Made by a program: the position numbers and the translations under genes. Of a stretch of DNA of 64,000 nucleotides, positions 47,382 through 56,680 are shown piece after piece. How positions within the stretch are numbered: position 1 is the first letter of the stretch; every line of letters starts with the position of its first letter. The DNA is from Thermococcus alcaliphilus (lineage in GTDB: Archaea; Methanobacteriota_B; Thermococci; Thermococcales; Thermococcaceae), in the NCBI RefSeq assembly GCF_024054535.1, contig NZ_JAMXLV010000023.1, forward strand, positions 121,141 through 185,140. Reading direction: 5' to 3'. The notes beneath the pieces were generated by a model that searched no databases, was not told where the DNA came from, and saw nothing but the letters and a program-made list of their open reading frames with translations.

Positions 47382-48014
47382 ATGACCTTTGTTCCGGGCC
47401 CAATTATAATTCCACGAAAGCCTAAAGGGAAACCAGAGAACAAAAAGAAAGTGGAGAAAAAGACTATCCCTCAAAAAAAGGAAAAGAAGTTAGTCTACGT
47501 TCTCATTAAATTAAAGCCCGAGCAAATGATAAGCGAAAAAGCTAAGGAGCTAGAGGAGCTTTTTAAGGGGAAGACCTTTAACAGGGTAGTGAACCCGGAT
47601 GAATATACCCTCTTAATGAACGCCCAAAACCTCTTCTCAAGATCAAGCAGGCTCTATGTGGTTGAACTGACTGATGAGATGAATCGCTGGTTTTATCTCG
47701 TGCCGAGTGAGGAGAGAATTAAGTTCAAAAATAAAAACAAGTACATGGTGTTCCTTATCAAAAAGGACTCTGCCCTTGAGGAGATATTTAAGAAAATCGC
47801 TGAGGGCAAGTTAGCTAAGAGGAGCACGTTTGAACTTGTAGTGACGGCAATAGAAGTGGCCCTAGGTATTTTAACATTTGTGGCTGGCTATTTGGCACTT
47901 GAAAATGTTATTGACCTTTCTCAGCTCAGCAACATTGTAACTTTTGTATTGTTTTTCATCTTTGCACTGCAGAGCATTAAAAAAGGATACAAAAGGAGAG
48001 GTTGGGAGGATTGA
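47382..48014 (+). CDS. membrane protein of unknown function (paralogue A)
   Basis: A 210-residue protein with a lysine-rich N-terminus (RKPKGKPENKKKVEKKT), a soluble alpha/beta domain (about residues 35-140, with LYVVELTDEMNRWFYLVPSE) and two C-terminal membrane helices (ALGILTFVAGYLALENVI; IVTFVLFFIFALQSI). I know no family. The next gene encodes a clear paralogue (shared pattern IGIVEVRGELNRMFYLFPER). Its start follows GGGAAGAGAG, with a TATA-like AACTTTTTAAG upstream. Confidence 0.6.
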   Translation: MTFVPGPIIIPRKPKGKPENKKKVEKKTIPQKKEKKLVYVLIKLKPEQMISEKAKELEELFKGKTFNRVVNPDEYTLLMNAQNLFSRSSRLYVVELTDEMNRWFYLVPSEERIKFKNKNKYMVFLIKKDSALEEIFKKIAEGKLAKRSTFELVVTAIEVALGILTFVAGYLALENVIDLSQLSNIVTFVLFFIFALQSIKKGYKRRGWED

Positions 48015-48643
48015 GAATCCCGCTACATTATCTCCCAAGCTCAACCTCGAAAAAGCCCAAGAGATGTACCTACTCTGTAATATCAGGCTCTCTTGCAGAA
48101 ACTTCAAAAGCACTTGAAGAGCGATTTTCGTCTCTGGGAATACGACCAATTAGGCTCATAGACCCGGAATGTTATACCCTAGAAAGCCTCGCAGAGTCTT
48201 TATATGGGAGTGAATATATTGGAATAGTAGAGGTGAGGGGAGAGCTAAACAGGATGTTCTACCTTTTTCCTGAGAGGGTGGAGTTTGAAGAGGCGCTTGA
48301 GTTTGATGTTTTTACTCCCGAGGGATTAAAATATCTCCTTAAGCTCATATGCAAGGGCAAAATAGACCCAAAGAAGCGCAGGAGATTCTCCATGATGACC
48401 TTTTTGGTCTCTATGGTGGGAGGTGTTGTTACATCTGCGTTCTTCGAGCCTAAAAGTTATTGGGACTTCTTGCTCTCCTCAGTTCTGATTGCAATAGTGG
48501 TGTTTCTGATGGCATTCCTGATGGGGCAACCATTCCTGCTTTTGCAGTTTAGAGGAGTTAGATTAGTAGAGAAGAAAAAGAAGACTAAAATCACAAAGAT
48601 AAGCTTCCCGCCATCAGCTTTAGAATTTTTAGAAAAGAAATAA
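48011..48643 (+). CDS. membrane protein of unknown function (paralogue B)
   Basis: A 210-residue protein with the same plan as its neighbour: basic N-terminus, soluble domain with YIGIVEVRGELNRMFYLFPE, basic linker DPKKRRRF, then two membrane helices (FLVSMVGGVVTSAFF; FLLSSVLIAIVVFLMAFL) and a lysine-rich tail. The start is uncertain: TTG 48011 overlaps the previous stop as TTGA, whereas TTG 48002 lies too near the GGAGAGG. Tandem duplication and coupling suggest a two-subunit membrane complex of unknown role. Confidence 0.58.
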   Translation: MRIPLHYLPSSTSKKPKRCTYSVISGSLAETSKALEERFSSLGIRPIRLIDPECYTLESLAESLYGSEYIGIVEVRGELNRMFYLFPERVEFEEALEFDVFTPEGLKYLLKLICKGKIDPKKRRRFSMMTFLVSMVGGVVTSAFFEPKSYWDFLLSSVLIAIVVFLMAFLMGQPFLLLQFRGVRLVEKKKKTKITKISFPPSALEFLEKK

Positions 48644-48647
48644 AACC

Positions 48648-49871
48648 CTAGCGTCCAAGCTCTTTGTGCGCTTTTGCTAAGTGCTTTGCCGCTATGGCTG
48701 CCAACAAAGAGAGCTCTCCTGCTAATACTGCACCTGCAACAATCTCCGCAAACTTCTTTGCATTCGTTCCTGGTGGCTCTCCACCGCCTGCAACGCCCAT
48801 GATGCTTAATGCTTCCCTCTGCGTAGGAACTCTCGTTCCTCCACCTACTGTTCCGATTTCGAGGCTCGGCATTGTTATGCTTATGTATAAATCTCCCTCA
48901 GGAGTGACTTCTGCAAGGGTTATTCCATGGGAGCCTTCGGTTATTTGGGCTTCATCCTGGCCAGTTGCTAAGAATATTGCCCCCACAATGTTTCCAAAAT
49001 GGGCGTTGAATCCATAACTTCCAGCCTGGGCTGAGCCTACGAGATTTTTCCTATAGTTTACTTCCGCTATGAGTTCCGGCGTTGTCTTGAGCTTTTTCTC
49101 CACGATCTCCCTTGGAATGATCGCCTCGGCTATCACTGTTTTTCCCCTTCCGTTGATGAAGTTCATTGCGTTGGGCTTCTTATCAACGCAGAGGTTTCCA
49201 GAAAGGGCTAGGTACTTAACATCCGGGAAGTGCTCTTCGATAACCTTCATTATCTCTTCACTTGCTATCGTGACCATGTTCATCCCCATAGCATCGCCTG
49301 TCTCGAACTCAAACCTCAAATAGAGATTGTTGCCCACAATGTATGGCCTAACTCCCCTAAGCTTTCCATGCCTAGTTACTTTTGAAACCGCTTTCTCTTG
49401 GAGATATTCGAGGTTTTCTTCGACCCATTGGGCAACTTCTCTAGCCCTTCTTGCATCGGGGCATTTTAAAAGAGGCGCCCTTGTCATTTTGTCGTCGATT
49501 ATGGTTGTTTTCACGCCACCTGCAGCAGTTAAAGCTGAGCACCCTCTATTAACGCTTGCAACTAGGGCCCCTTCGGTTGTCGCCAAGGGAATATAGAACT
49601 CTCCTTTGGCATATTCACCATTTATCTTTAAGGGCCCGGCCACTCCCATTGGTATCTGGACAACTCCAATCATGTTTTCTATGTTCTTTCCAATAACTTC
49701 CTCAGGGTCGATAGAGTAATGCCCGATGTTTTTGAGGGATATTCCCAATTTTTTCTCAAGGGCTTTTCTTCTTATCTCAGTTGCAAGCCTTTTGCTTCCG
49801 GTATATTTTTCCACTTGGTGAAGCTTAATTTCTCCACTGGCTACCTTTTCGATAAGTTCTTCCAAGTTCAT
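48648..49871 (-). CDS. hmgA: 3-hydroxy-3-methylglutaryl-CoA reductase (class I)
   Basis: NADPH-dependent HMG-CoA reductase that makes mevalonate for archaeal isoprenoid lipids. It has 407 residues: KNIENMIGVVQIPMGVAGPL (substrate loop), STTEGALVASVNRG-type ATTEGALVASVNRG, the cofactor motif GDAMGMNMVTIASE, GTVGGGTRVPTQREA, and the C-terminal histidine region LAAIAAKHLAKAH. The start follows GGGGGTAGGAAG, 22 nt after the MinD-like gene, so the two may be cotranscribed. Confidence 0.95.
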   Translation of the reverse strand: MNLEELIEKVASGEIKLHQVEKYTGSKRLATEIRRKALEKKLGISLKNIGHYSIDPEEVIGKNIENMIGVVQIPMGVAGPLKINGEYAKGEFYIPLATTEGALVASVNRGCSALTAAGGVKTTIIDDKMTRAPLLKCPDARRAREVAQWVEENLEYLQEKAVSKVTRHGKLRGVRPYIVGNNLYLRFEFETGDAMGMNMVTIASEEIMKVIEEHFPDVKYLALSGNLCVDKKPNAMNFINGRGKTVIAEAIIPREIVEKKLKTTPELIAEVNYRKNLVGSAQAGSYGFNAHFGNIVGAIFLATGQDEAQITEGSHGITLAEVTPEGDLYISITMPSLEIGTVGGGTRVPTQREALSIMGVAGGGEPPGTNAKKFAEIVAGAVLAGELSLLAAIAAKHLAKAHKELGR

Positions 49872-49893
49872 CTTCCTACCCCCAAAAGAGATT

Positions 49894-50652
49894 TCAGATC
49901 TTTTTAACCTTCCTAAATATCCATTCCTCTAATATCTCTCCGGCCTCATAAAACGCTATAGCCGCATCGCTTCTTGGTTTATATGCAAGTACTGGGATTC
50001 CCACGTTTATGGATTCCGGAACATACTCATCAAATGGTATTACCCCAACAACCGGCAGGCCAACGTTTTCAGTGATCTCGTCTATTATGTGGTCTATAAC
50101 ATCTTCCGATTCCCTGACCTTGTTTAGCACTACCCCAATCTTTAACCCATATTCCTCGCCTATTGCCTTAAGCTTGTTAATTTCATTCTCCACCATTGTT
50201 TCAAAGGAATAAATCGGTGATCTTTCAACTTCAACAGCTATTATTTGATAGTCAGCAACTTCAAAAGTTGGAAGGGTATCAAAGGGAATTCCAGTGGGAG
50301 AATCAACAAAAACCACCGGAAACTTATACCTCATCTGCTCGACGATATCCCTTAATCTTTTGGGTGATATACCTATTACATCCTGCAGCCTAGTACTACC
50401 GGGCATCACGTTAACTCCAGTCTTTGCATGTTTGTAGATTGCCCACTCCGGATCAACTTCGGGATTTTTGAGAAGGGAATGGACAGTATAGTTGACATTC
50501 TCCAAAGCAAAATGGAAGCCGAGATTGGGCAAGAAGAGATCACCATCTATAGCTAAAGTCCTATACTCCTTTTGAGCAAAATACACGCTTAGATTTGCAG
50601 TGGTTGTGGTTTTACCAGCTCCCCCTCTCCCGGTAACGATTATAACCGGCAT
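49894..50652 (-). CDS. MinD/ParA-family P-loop ATPase
   Basis: A 252-residue ATPase. The P-loop reads GRGGAGKTTTTANLS, close to the deviant Walker A of MinD/ParA but with arginine in the place of the signature lysine (KGG). Switch-like segments VFVDSPTGIPFDTLP and AVEVERSPIYSFETM, and the base motif GVVLNKVRE, are present. A C-terminal helix (EAGEILEEWIFRKVKKI) may be a membrane-targeting amphipath. Roles in cell division, chromosome positioning or polar placement are typical of the family; which applies here is unclear. Confidence 0.82.
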   Translation of the reverse strand: MPVIIVTGRGGAGKTTTTANLSVYFAQKEYRTLAIDGDLFLPNLGFHFALENVNYTVHSLLKNPEVDPEWAIYKHAKTGVNVMPGSTRLQDVIGISPKRLRDIVEQMRYKFPVVFVDSPTGIPFDTLPTFEVADYQIIAVEVERSPIYSFETMVENEINKLKAIGEEYGLKIGVVLNKVRESEDVIDHIIDEITENVGLPVVGVIPFDEYVPESINVGIPVLAYKPRSDAAIAFYEAGEILEEWIFRKVKKI

Positions 50653-50785
50653 TACTCACACTTCCTTGATAGGCGAGTCTTTAAAGCAGTGACAAAGTCG
50701 CTAAATTATTGCAGTGATAGACACACTACTTCTATTACAAAATGAAATATAAGATTTTCGTATAAAAGGGGAAGAAATGAAAGAA

Positions 50786-51022
50786 TCAACCAATAATTTC
50801 TCCGAATGCAAACTTCTGTTTCACGGAATTTATAACAATCTCTACCTCATCCCCCACTTTTGTATTGGGGACAAAAATCACAAAGCCCTTAATTCTTGCT
50901 ATTCCATCTCCACCTTTTCCAAGGGCTTCTATCTTTACCTTGTATCTTTCTCCAACTTTAACTGGAGGCAGTCTTGGGCCTCCTCTGTCCATCCTTCTCT
51001 TTCCAAATTTCCTATCCTCCAA
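50786..51022 (-). CDS. TRAM domain RNA-binding protein
   Basis: A 78-residue single TRAM/OB-fold protein ([20 protein letters not shown], then [20 protein letters not shown]). Such proteins are abundant archaeal RNA-binding, RNA-chaperone-like factors. The start is taken as TTG 51022, seven nt after GGTGGT, giving a short basic arginine-rich N-terminal extension ([14 protein letters not shown]); ATG 50992 is the alternative. Minus-strand TATA-like TTTAAATACC lies near 51070. Monocistronic. Confidence 0.85.
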   Translation of the reverse strand: MEDRKFGKRRMDRGGPRLPPVKVGERYKVKIEALGKGGDGIARIKGFVIFVPNTKVGDEVEIVINSVKQKFAFGEIIG

Positions 51023-51183
51023 TTCAGACACCACCAAGCAAGTATCTGCAATCTTAATTGTGATGATGCTGGTATTTAAAATTTTTGGTGGTTTCACAAC
51101 TTTTTCAAACCTTTTGTTGCTTAATTTCGCTTTTTCCTTCTGAAAAACCGAGGCCAACGGCTGAGTATTTTATGGAGACAAAA

Positions 51184-51194
51184 AGCTTTATATC
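51184..51194 (+). promoter_or_regulatory. TATA box of threonine dehydrogenase gene
   Basis: GCTTTATATCAC lies about 55 nt upstream of the tdh start; with TSS about 25 nt downstream it gives a short leader that includes GGAGATGGT. Confidence 0.55.
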
Positions 51195-51243
51195 ACAAAA
51201 CAATGAAGATATTAATGTTAAAAAATCTGTGGAGATGGTAACC

Positions 51244-52296
51244 ATGGGCGAAAAAATGACCGCTATCATGAAAACTAAGCCCGCTTACGGTGCTGAACTT
51301 GTTGAAGTTGATGTTCCACAGCCAAAAGAAGGGGAAGTCCTCATCAAGGTTCTTGCAACCAGCATCTGCGGAACCGATCTTCATATCTATGAGTGGAATG
51401 AATGGGCACAGAGCAGAATAAAGCCCCCCCAGATAATGGGCCACGAAGTCGCTGGAGAGGTTGTGGAAGTTGGAAAAGGAGTGGATGACATTCAAGTAGG
51501 TGACTACATCTCTGCAGAAACGCATATAGTTTGCGGAAAATGCTACCAATGTAAAACCGGCAACTACCATGTTTGTCAGAACACTAAAATATTTGGAGTG
51601 GACACCGATGGTGTCTTTGCGGAATATGCGATAGTCCCAGCCCAGAATGCATGGAAAAATCCAAAGGAGATTCCCCCAGAATACGCAACCCTCCAAGAGC
51701 CCTTGGGTAATGCCGTCGATACAGTTTTAGCTGGACCAATTTCAGGTAAAACTGTTCTCATAACCGGTGCTGGACCATTAGGTCTTCTAGGCATAACGGT
51801 AGCGAAGGCAAGTGGAGCTTCTCTGGTAATAGTGAGCGAGCCGAGTGACTTCAGAAGAGAGCTGGCTAAAAAAGTGGGTGCTGATGTGGTTATAAACCCC
51901 ATGGAAGAGGATGTTGTTAAGGAAGTGAAAGACCTAACAGATGGCAATGGAGTTGACGTTTTTCTTGAATTCAGCGGTGCTCCAAAAGCCCTTGAACAGG
52001 GACTGCAGGCAGTTACCCCGGCAGGAAGGGTTAGTCTTCTAGGTCTCTTCCCGAGGGAAGTCACATTCGACATTAACAACCTCGTTATCTTCAAAGCACT
52101 GGAAGTTCATGGAATTACCGGAAGGCACCTATGGCAAACTTGGTACACTGTCTCCAACCTCCTTAGAAGCGGAAAGCTCAATTTAGACCCGATAATCACG
52201 CACAAGTACAAGGGATTCGATAAGTTTGAGGAAGCTTTTGAGCTCATGCGGGCTGGAAAAACAGGTAAGGTTGTGTTCTTCCCCCACAAGCACTGA
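51244..52296 (+). CDS. tdh: L-threonine 3-dehydrogenase
   Basis: NAD-dependent zinc enzyme of the medium-chain dehydrogenase family that oxidises threonine to 2-amino-3-ketobutyrate. It has 350 residues: catalytic zinc ligands in [18 protein letters not shown] and [14 protein letters not shown]; structural zinc cysteines [18 protein letters not shown] motif [14 protein letters not shown]. The C-terminal [17 protein letters not shown] and [20 protein letters not shown] match Pyrococcus Tdh. The start at ATG 51244 follows GGAGATGGTAACC. Confidence 0.95.
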   Translation: MGEKMTAIMKTKPAYGAELVEVDVPQPKEGEVLIKVLATSICGTDLHIYEWNEWAQSRIKPPQIMGHEVAGEVVEVGKGVDDIQVGDYISAETHIVCGKCYQCKTGNYHVCQNTKIFGVDTDGVFAEYAIVPAQNAWKNPKEIPPEYATLQEPLGNAVDTVLAGPISGKTVLITGAGPLGLLGITVAKASGASLVIVSEPSDFRRELAKKVGADVVINPMEEDVVKEVKDLTDGNGVDVFLEFSGAPKALEQGLQAVTPAGRVSLLGLFPREVTFDINNLVIFKALEVHGITGRHLWQTWYTVSNLLRSGKLNLDPIITHKYKGFDKFEEAFELMRAGKTGKVVFFPHKH

Positions 52297-52337
52297 CTTT
52301 TCTAACCCTTTTATCTTTACCACCGCAATTTTTAAGT

Positions 52338-52353
52338 AAGTCTTGTGAGACTT
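52338..52353 (+). other. AAGTCT/AGACTT inverted repeat upstream of pheS
   Basis: A 6-bp inverted repeat with a TGTG loop lies between the TATA-like ATTTTTAAGT (about 52329-52338) and the GGGGGG ribosome binding site of pheS. It could be an operator or a leader hairpin. Confidence 0.35.
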
Positions 52354-52370
52354 CTTTCGGGGGGTTGATA

Positions 52371-53882
52371 ATGGAATTAAGCTATCAAGAAAGATTAACT
52401 CTCATCAAGCTCAGGGATTTAAAAAAGGCGAAATTTGAAGACCTAGTTAAAGAGACCGGACTTGACCAGGTAGCGGTAATGAGAGCCGTTCTCTGGCTCC
52501 AGAGCAAGGGGCTTGCAAAGCTCCATGAAAGACAGAAGAGAATCGTAAGGATAACAGAACTGGGAAGAAAATATGCAAAAATTGGACTTCCAGAAAGGAG
52601 AGCCTTGAAACTGCTTGTTGAGAGGGGCAAAGTTTCTCTTGATGAGTTAAGGGGAGTACTGAGTGAGGATGAGCTTAGGCCTATAGTTGGAATCTTAAGG
52701 AGAGAAGGATGGGCGAATGTCAGAAAGGAGGATGGAAACCTCGTTCTTGAGGTCACTGAAAAGGGGAGAGCAGCGATTTCTGAGGAGAGACCAATCGACA
52801 AAGCATTGAAAATCCTTGCAGAAATAGGGGAAGTTGAGGCAAAAGAGCTTGAAAAGCTCATCCCTATTAAGGAGCTGAAGAGCAGAAAAATTGGGGAAGA
52901 AGACACTAAGGCGGAGAGAGAGGTAGAGATCACAGAGGAAGGGATGAAACTCGCTGAGAGTGGTCTTGAGCTCAAGAAAGAGGTCTCAGTTTTAACTCCA
53001 GAGCTCATAAAGAGTGGGGAATGGAGAAAGGTTGAGTTCAAACGCTTTAACATTCAAGCCCCTGTGAGGAGAGTCTATCCTGGCAAAAAGCAACCTTATA
53101 GGGTTTTCCTCGATAAGATAAGAAGAAAACTTATAGAGATGGGCTTTATTGAGATGACTGCAGAAAGCCTAATAGAGACTCAATTCTGGAACTTTGATGC
53201 TTTGTTCCAGCCACAGAATCATCCAGCGAGGGATTGGACGGATACTTATCAGCTGAAGTATCCAAAATATGGCTCTCTCCCGGATGAGGAGCTCGTGGAA
53301 AAGGTTAGGGCATCTCATGAACACGGATGGACAACGGGCTCAAGAGGATGGGGATACAAGTGGGATCCAAGAATGGCCATGCTTTTAATGCCCAGAGCCC
53401 ATGCAACCGCCCTGAGTGCAAGACAGCTTGGCAAAGGTGTCCAAATACCGGGTAAGTACTTCGCTATTCAAAGAGTTTTTAGGCCAGACGTTTTGGACAG
53501 AACACACCTAATAGAGTTCAACCAAGTTGATGGATTCGTTGTGGATGAGAGCTTAACATTCAAACACCTCCTCGGAATCTTGAAGAGGTTTGCGGTTGAA
53601 ATCGCTGGAGCAAAGAAGGTTAAGTTCCTTCCAGATTATTACCCCTTCACAGAGCCGAGCGTTCAAATGAGTGCCTATCACGAAGAGCTTGGATGGGTAG
53701 AATTTGGGGGAGCGGGAATATTCAGAGAAGAGATGACAAAACCGCTTGGAATAGACGTGCCAGTAATTGCATGGGGAATCGGTATCGACAGATTGGCCAT
53801 GTTTAAGCTGGGAATAGACGACATAAGATACCTCTTCAGCTATGACTTAAAGTGGTTGAGAGAGGCTAAACTGGTGTGGTGA
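52371..53882 (+). CDS. pheS: phenylalanyl-tRNA synthetase subunit alpha
   Basis: Catalytic class II subunit of the heterotetrameric PheRS, 503 residues. A long N-terminal region contains winged-helix repeats (about residues 1-190). The core has motif 2 [20 protein letters not shown] and motif 3 [13 protein letters not shown]. The start is ATG 52371 after GGGGGGTTGATA. It is 6 nt from pheT. Archaeal/eukaryotic type. Confidence 0.96.
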   Translation: MELSYQERLTLIKLRDLKKAKFEDLVKETGLDQVAVMRAVLWLQSKGLAKLHERQKRIVRITELGRKYAKIGLPERRALKLLVERGKVSLDELRGVLSEDELRPIVGILRREGWANVRKEDGNLVLEVTEKGRAAISEERPIDKALKILAEIGEVEAKELEKLIPIKELKSRKIGEEDTKAEREVEITEEGMKLAESGLELKKEVSVLTPELIKSGEWRKVEFKRFNIQAPVRRVYPGKKQPYRVFLDKIRRKLIEMGFIEMTAESLIETQFWNFDALFQPQNHPARDWTDTYQLKYPKYGSLPDEELVEKVRASHEHGWTTGSRGWGYKWDPRMAMLLMPRAHATALSARQLGKGVQIPGKYFAIQRVFRPDVLDRTHLIEFNQVDGFVVDESLTFKHLLGILKRFAVEIAGAKKVKFLPDYYPFTEPSVQMSAYHEELGWVEFGGAGIFREEMTKPLGIDVPVIAWGIGIDRLAMFKLGIDDIRYLFSYDLKWLREAKLVW

Positions 53883-53888
53883 TGAAAG

Positions 53889-55571
53889 ATGCCGAAGTTC
53901 GATGTTGCCAAGCATGACTTGGAGAGATTAATTGGGAAAGAATTCACGGTCGAAGAGTGGGAAGACTTATTCCTCTATGCAAAATGCGAGCTTGACGATA
54001 TGTGGGAGCACGAAGGTAAGATATACTTCAAGGCAGATGCCAAAGATACGAACAGGCCTGATTTGTGGAGTGCCGAGGGAATAGCGAGACAGGTAAAATG
54101 GGCCCTTGGAATGGCAAAAGGATTGCCGAACTATGAGATCGAAAAAAGCGACGTTGTCGTTTACGTGGATGAAAAATTGAAAGATATAAGACCCTATGGA
54201 GTTTATGCCATAGTTGAGAACCTTGAACTTGATGAAGAAGCCTTGAGACAGATAATCCAGCTTCAGGAGAAAGTGGCGCTCACCTTTGGAAGGAGAAGAA
54301 GGGAAGTTGCCATAGGAACGTTCGACTTCGGTAAGCTCAAGCCTCCTTTCTACTACAAAGCTGTTGAGCCAGATAAAATAAGATTTATTCCATTAAACAG
54401 CGACCGAGAAATGAGTGCTGATGAGATACTTGAGGAGCACGAAAAGGGGAAGGAATACGGCCACTTGATTAAAGGAAAGTCCTATTATCCATTGCTTGTT
54501 GACAGGGAAGGAAACGTTCTCTCAATGCCCCCGGTTATAAACTCCGAAACTCATGGGAAGGTCACTGAAGAGACCAAGAGCATCTTCATAGACATCACGG
54601 GATGGGATCTTAACAAGATCATGCTTGCTTTGAATGTAATTGTAACTGCCTTAGCTGAACGTGGCGGAAAAATAAGGAGCGTCAAGGTAGTTTACAAGGA
54701 TTTCGAGATAGAAACTCCCGATTTGACTCCCAAGGAGTTCGAAGTTGATCTTGGCTACATCAAAAGACTTGCGGGAGTTGAGCTCAGCGATGAGGAGATA
54801 AAGGACCTACTTGAGCGCATGATGTATGAGGTTGAAATCGTTGATGGAAAGGCAAAGCTGAAGTATCCAGCATTTAGAGACGACATAATGCATGCAAGAG
54901 ACGTTTTGGAGGACGTCCTCATTGCATACGGATACAACAACATTGTTCCAGAAGAGCCAAAGCTTGCCGTTCAAGGAAAGGGAGACGATTTTATAGAGTT
55001 TGAAAACGCTGTGAGAGATCTTATGGTTGGCTTTGGCCTCCAAGAGGTTATGACATTCAACCTCACGAATAAGGAAGCCCAGTTTGACAAAATGAACATT
55101 TCAGAGGAGGAAATAGTGGAGATTGAGAATCCGATAAGCCAGAAATGGTCTGCGTTGAGAAAATGGCTCCTTCCAAGCCTGATGGAATTCCTAAGCCAGA
55201 ATACCCATGAGGAATATCCTCAGAAGATCTTTGAGGTTGGTAAGGTGACCCTCATAGACGAAAGCAGAGAAACAAAGACTGTCAGCGAGAGCAAACTTGC
55301 CGTTGCCCTTGCTCATCCCAAAGTAACCTTCACAGAAGCAAAAGAAATCCTCGACAGCCTAATGCGTCACCTTGGTGCTGAATACGAGCTCAAAGAAATA
55401 GAACACGGCTCTTTTATTCCCGGTAGAGTGGGAGAGATAATAGTTGATGGGAAGAGCATTGGGATAATAGGAGAGATCCATCCACAGGTGCTTGAAAACT
55501 GGGGAATAGAGATGCCGATAGCGGCATTTGAGATTTTCCTAAGGCCTTTCTACAAGGGAAGTTTTCTCTGA
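53889..55571 (+). CDS. pheT: phenylalanyl-tRNA synthetase subunit beta
   Basis: Non-catalytic subunit of PheRS that carries the editing domain, 560 residues of the shorter archaeal type. It starts MPKFDVAKHDLERLIGKEFT and has the B3/4 region ALTFGRRRREVAIGTFDFGK, the B5-domain segment DLGYIKRLAGVELSDEEIKD, the interface AYGYNNIVPEEPK, and the catalytic-like fold EIENPISQKWSALRKWLLPS. The ATG comes 6 nt after the pheS stop with GTGATGAAAG as binding site. Confidence 0.95.
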   Translation: MPKFDVAKHDLERLIGKEFTVEEWEDLFLYAKCELDDMWEHEGKIYFKADAKDTNRPDLWSAEGIARQVKWALGMAKGLPNYEIEKSDVVVYVDEKLKDIRPYGVYAIVENLELDEEALRQIIQLQEKVALTFGRRRREVAIGTFDFGKLKPPFYYKAVEPDKIRFIPLNSDREMSADEILEEHEKGKEYGHLIKGKSYYPLLVDREGNVLSMPPVINSETHGKVTEETKSIFIDITGWDLNKIMLALNVIVTALAERGGKIRSVKVVYKDFEIETPDLTPKEFEVDLGYIKRLAGVELSDEEIKDLLERMMYEVEIVDGKAKLKYPAFRDDIMHARDVLEDVLIAYGYNNIVPEEPKLAVQGKGDDFIEFENAVRDLMVGFGLQEVMTFNLTNKEAQFDKMNISEEEIVEIENPISQKWSALRKWLLPSLMEFLSQNTHEEYPQKIFEVGKVTLIDESRETKTVSESKLAVALAHPKVTFTEAKEILDSLMRHLGAEYELKEIEHGSFIPGRVGEIIVDGKSIGIIGEIHPQVLENWGIEMPIAAFEIFLRPFYKGSFL

Positions 55572-55879
55572 TTTTCTTCCCTTTCTCTTAAATAAAAAGG
55601 AGTTAAAAAGACCTCCCTTCTCGGAGAAATTTCTTTGCAAATGTAAACATGATATCAAAGTTGATTAAGCACTCCATAGTCTCTATATCGATCTCAGTCA
55701 CCATTTTATCACCCCCAATTTTCTTTAAGGAGTAGGGGTTTTAGCTTTTATCCTATTTTCGTTGTCAAATTTCCAAAAACATTCCGGAACAAACTCGAAT
55801 ATATAGACATATTGACCTTGATATTTGTAAAGAGAATAAGACGGACAACCCTTTTATAGCCCCACTCAAATTTCCAATC
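55572..55879. other. intergenic region between pheT and truA
   Basis: A 308-bp gap. It contains the minus-strand 33-codon ORF (55603-55704). The truA promoter side holds TATA-like AACCCTTTTATAGCC near 55850-55863. The rest (55705-55850) is AT-rich with no clear feature. Confidence 0.45.
55603..55704 (-). CDS. micro-ORF, 33 residues, unknown
   Basis: A 33-codon ORF on the minus strand with an excellent ribosome binding site: GGGGGTGATAAA immediately before the ATG. The product starts MVTEIDIETMECLINFDIMF and continues TFAKKFLREGRSF: acidic then hydrophobic, then a basic tail. A minus-strand TATA-like AGGATAAAAGC lies about 50 nt upstream. I recognise no family. Strong initiation signals in a gap of conserved genes make it likely to be expressed. 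Confidence 0.5.
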   Translation of the reverse strand: MVTEIDIETMECLINFDIMFTFAKKFLREGRSF

Positions 55880-56680
55880 ATGAGGGTAGCTTTGAAAATT
55901 GCCTACGACGGGAGGAGGTTTTACGGCTTTCAAAGGCAGCCCAACTTAAGAACCGTTGAAGGCGAGATAATCAGGGTATTAACTAAGCTCGGAATAATTG
56001 AAAACCCCAAAGATGCCAACTTTAAGGGGGCTTCAAGGACTGACAGAGGGGTTTCTGCCTTTGGAAACGTTGTTGCGTTTAACACTTCCAAACCTGAACT
56101 AACGTCTCCGAGAATTTTGAATCATCACTTGAGAGATGTTTGGGTTTTAGGGAGGGCACAGGTTCCAGAAGATTTTCATCCAAGATTCTGGAGCAAAGGA
56201 AAGGTGTATAGGTACTACCTCCTCAATGAGGGGTTTGATATTGAGAAAATGAAATCCTGTGCTGAAATTTTTGTAGGGGTTCACGACTTCTCAAACTTTG
56301 CCAAGCTTGAGGAGGATAAAAACCCTATAAGAAAGATAGACAGGATTGAAATACTCCAAAGGGGAAACGTAATTACAGTTGAAATTGAGGGGGAGAGCTT
56401 TCTCTGGGAAATGGTGAGAAGGATTATAACGGCTCTCAAGCTCTGCGCCTCTGGCGCTCTCTCAATAGAAGAAGTGAAAAGAATGCTGAAAGAGGAAGTT
56501 GACAAAAAGCTCCCTCCTGCCCCTCCAGAAAACCTCGTCCTGTGGGAAGTTAAGTACAATAAGATATTCTTTGAAAAAGATCCTTATGCAGTTGAAAAGG
56601 CAAAAAGAGAATTCTTTGAGAGGTTTGCTCAACACTTAATAACAGCGAGCATTTTTGAAGACTGGTTCACTTCTTTATGA
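55880..56680 (+). CDS. truA: tRNA pseudouridine synthase A
   Basis: Converts uridines 38-40 of the tRNA anticodon arm to pseudouridine. It has 266 residues: ALKIAYDGRRFYGFQRQPNL at the N-terminus, the catalytic aspartate in GASRTDRGVSAFGNVVAF (Asp55), and the C-terminal EGESFLWEMVRRIITALKL. The ATG at 55880 has TTTTATAG about 25 nt upstream and no ribosome binding site, so it is probably leaderless. The 3' end overlaps the convergent helicase gene by 14 nt. Confidence 0.93.
   Translation: MRVALKIAYDGRRFYGFQRQPNLRTVEGEIIRVLTKLGIIENPKDANFKGASRTDRGVSAFGNVVAFNTSKPELTSPRILNHHLRDVWVLGRAQVPEDFHPRFWSKGKVYRYYLLNEGFDIEKMKSCAEIFVGVHDFSNFAKLEEDKNPIRKIDRIEILQRGNVITVEIEGESFLWEMVRRIITALKLCASGALSIEEVKRMLKEEVDKKLPPAPPENLVLWEVKYNKIFFEKDPYAVEKAKREFFERFAQHLITASIFEDWFTSL

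Noticed and set aside
51031..51157. Longer N-terminus for the TRAM protein
   Set aside because: The extension crosses the TATA-like element and lacks a ribosome binding site; a TTG start after GGTGGT fits better.
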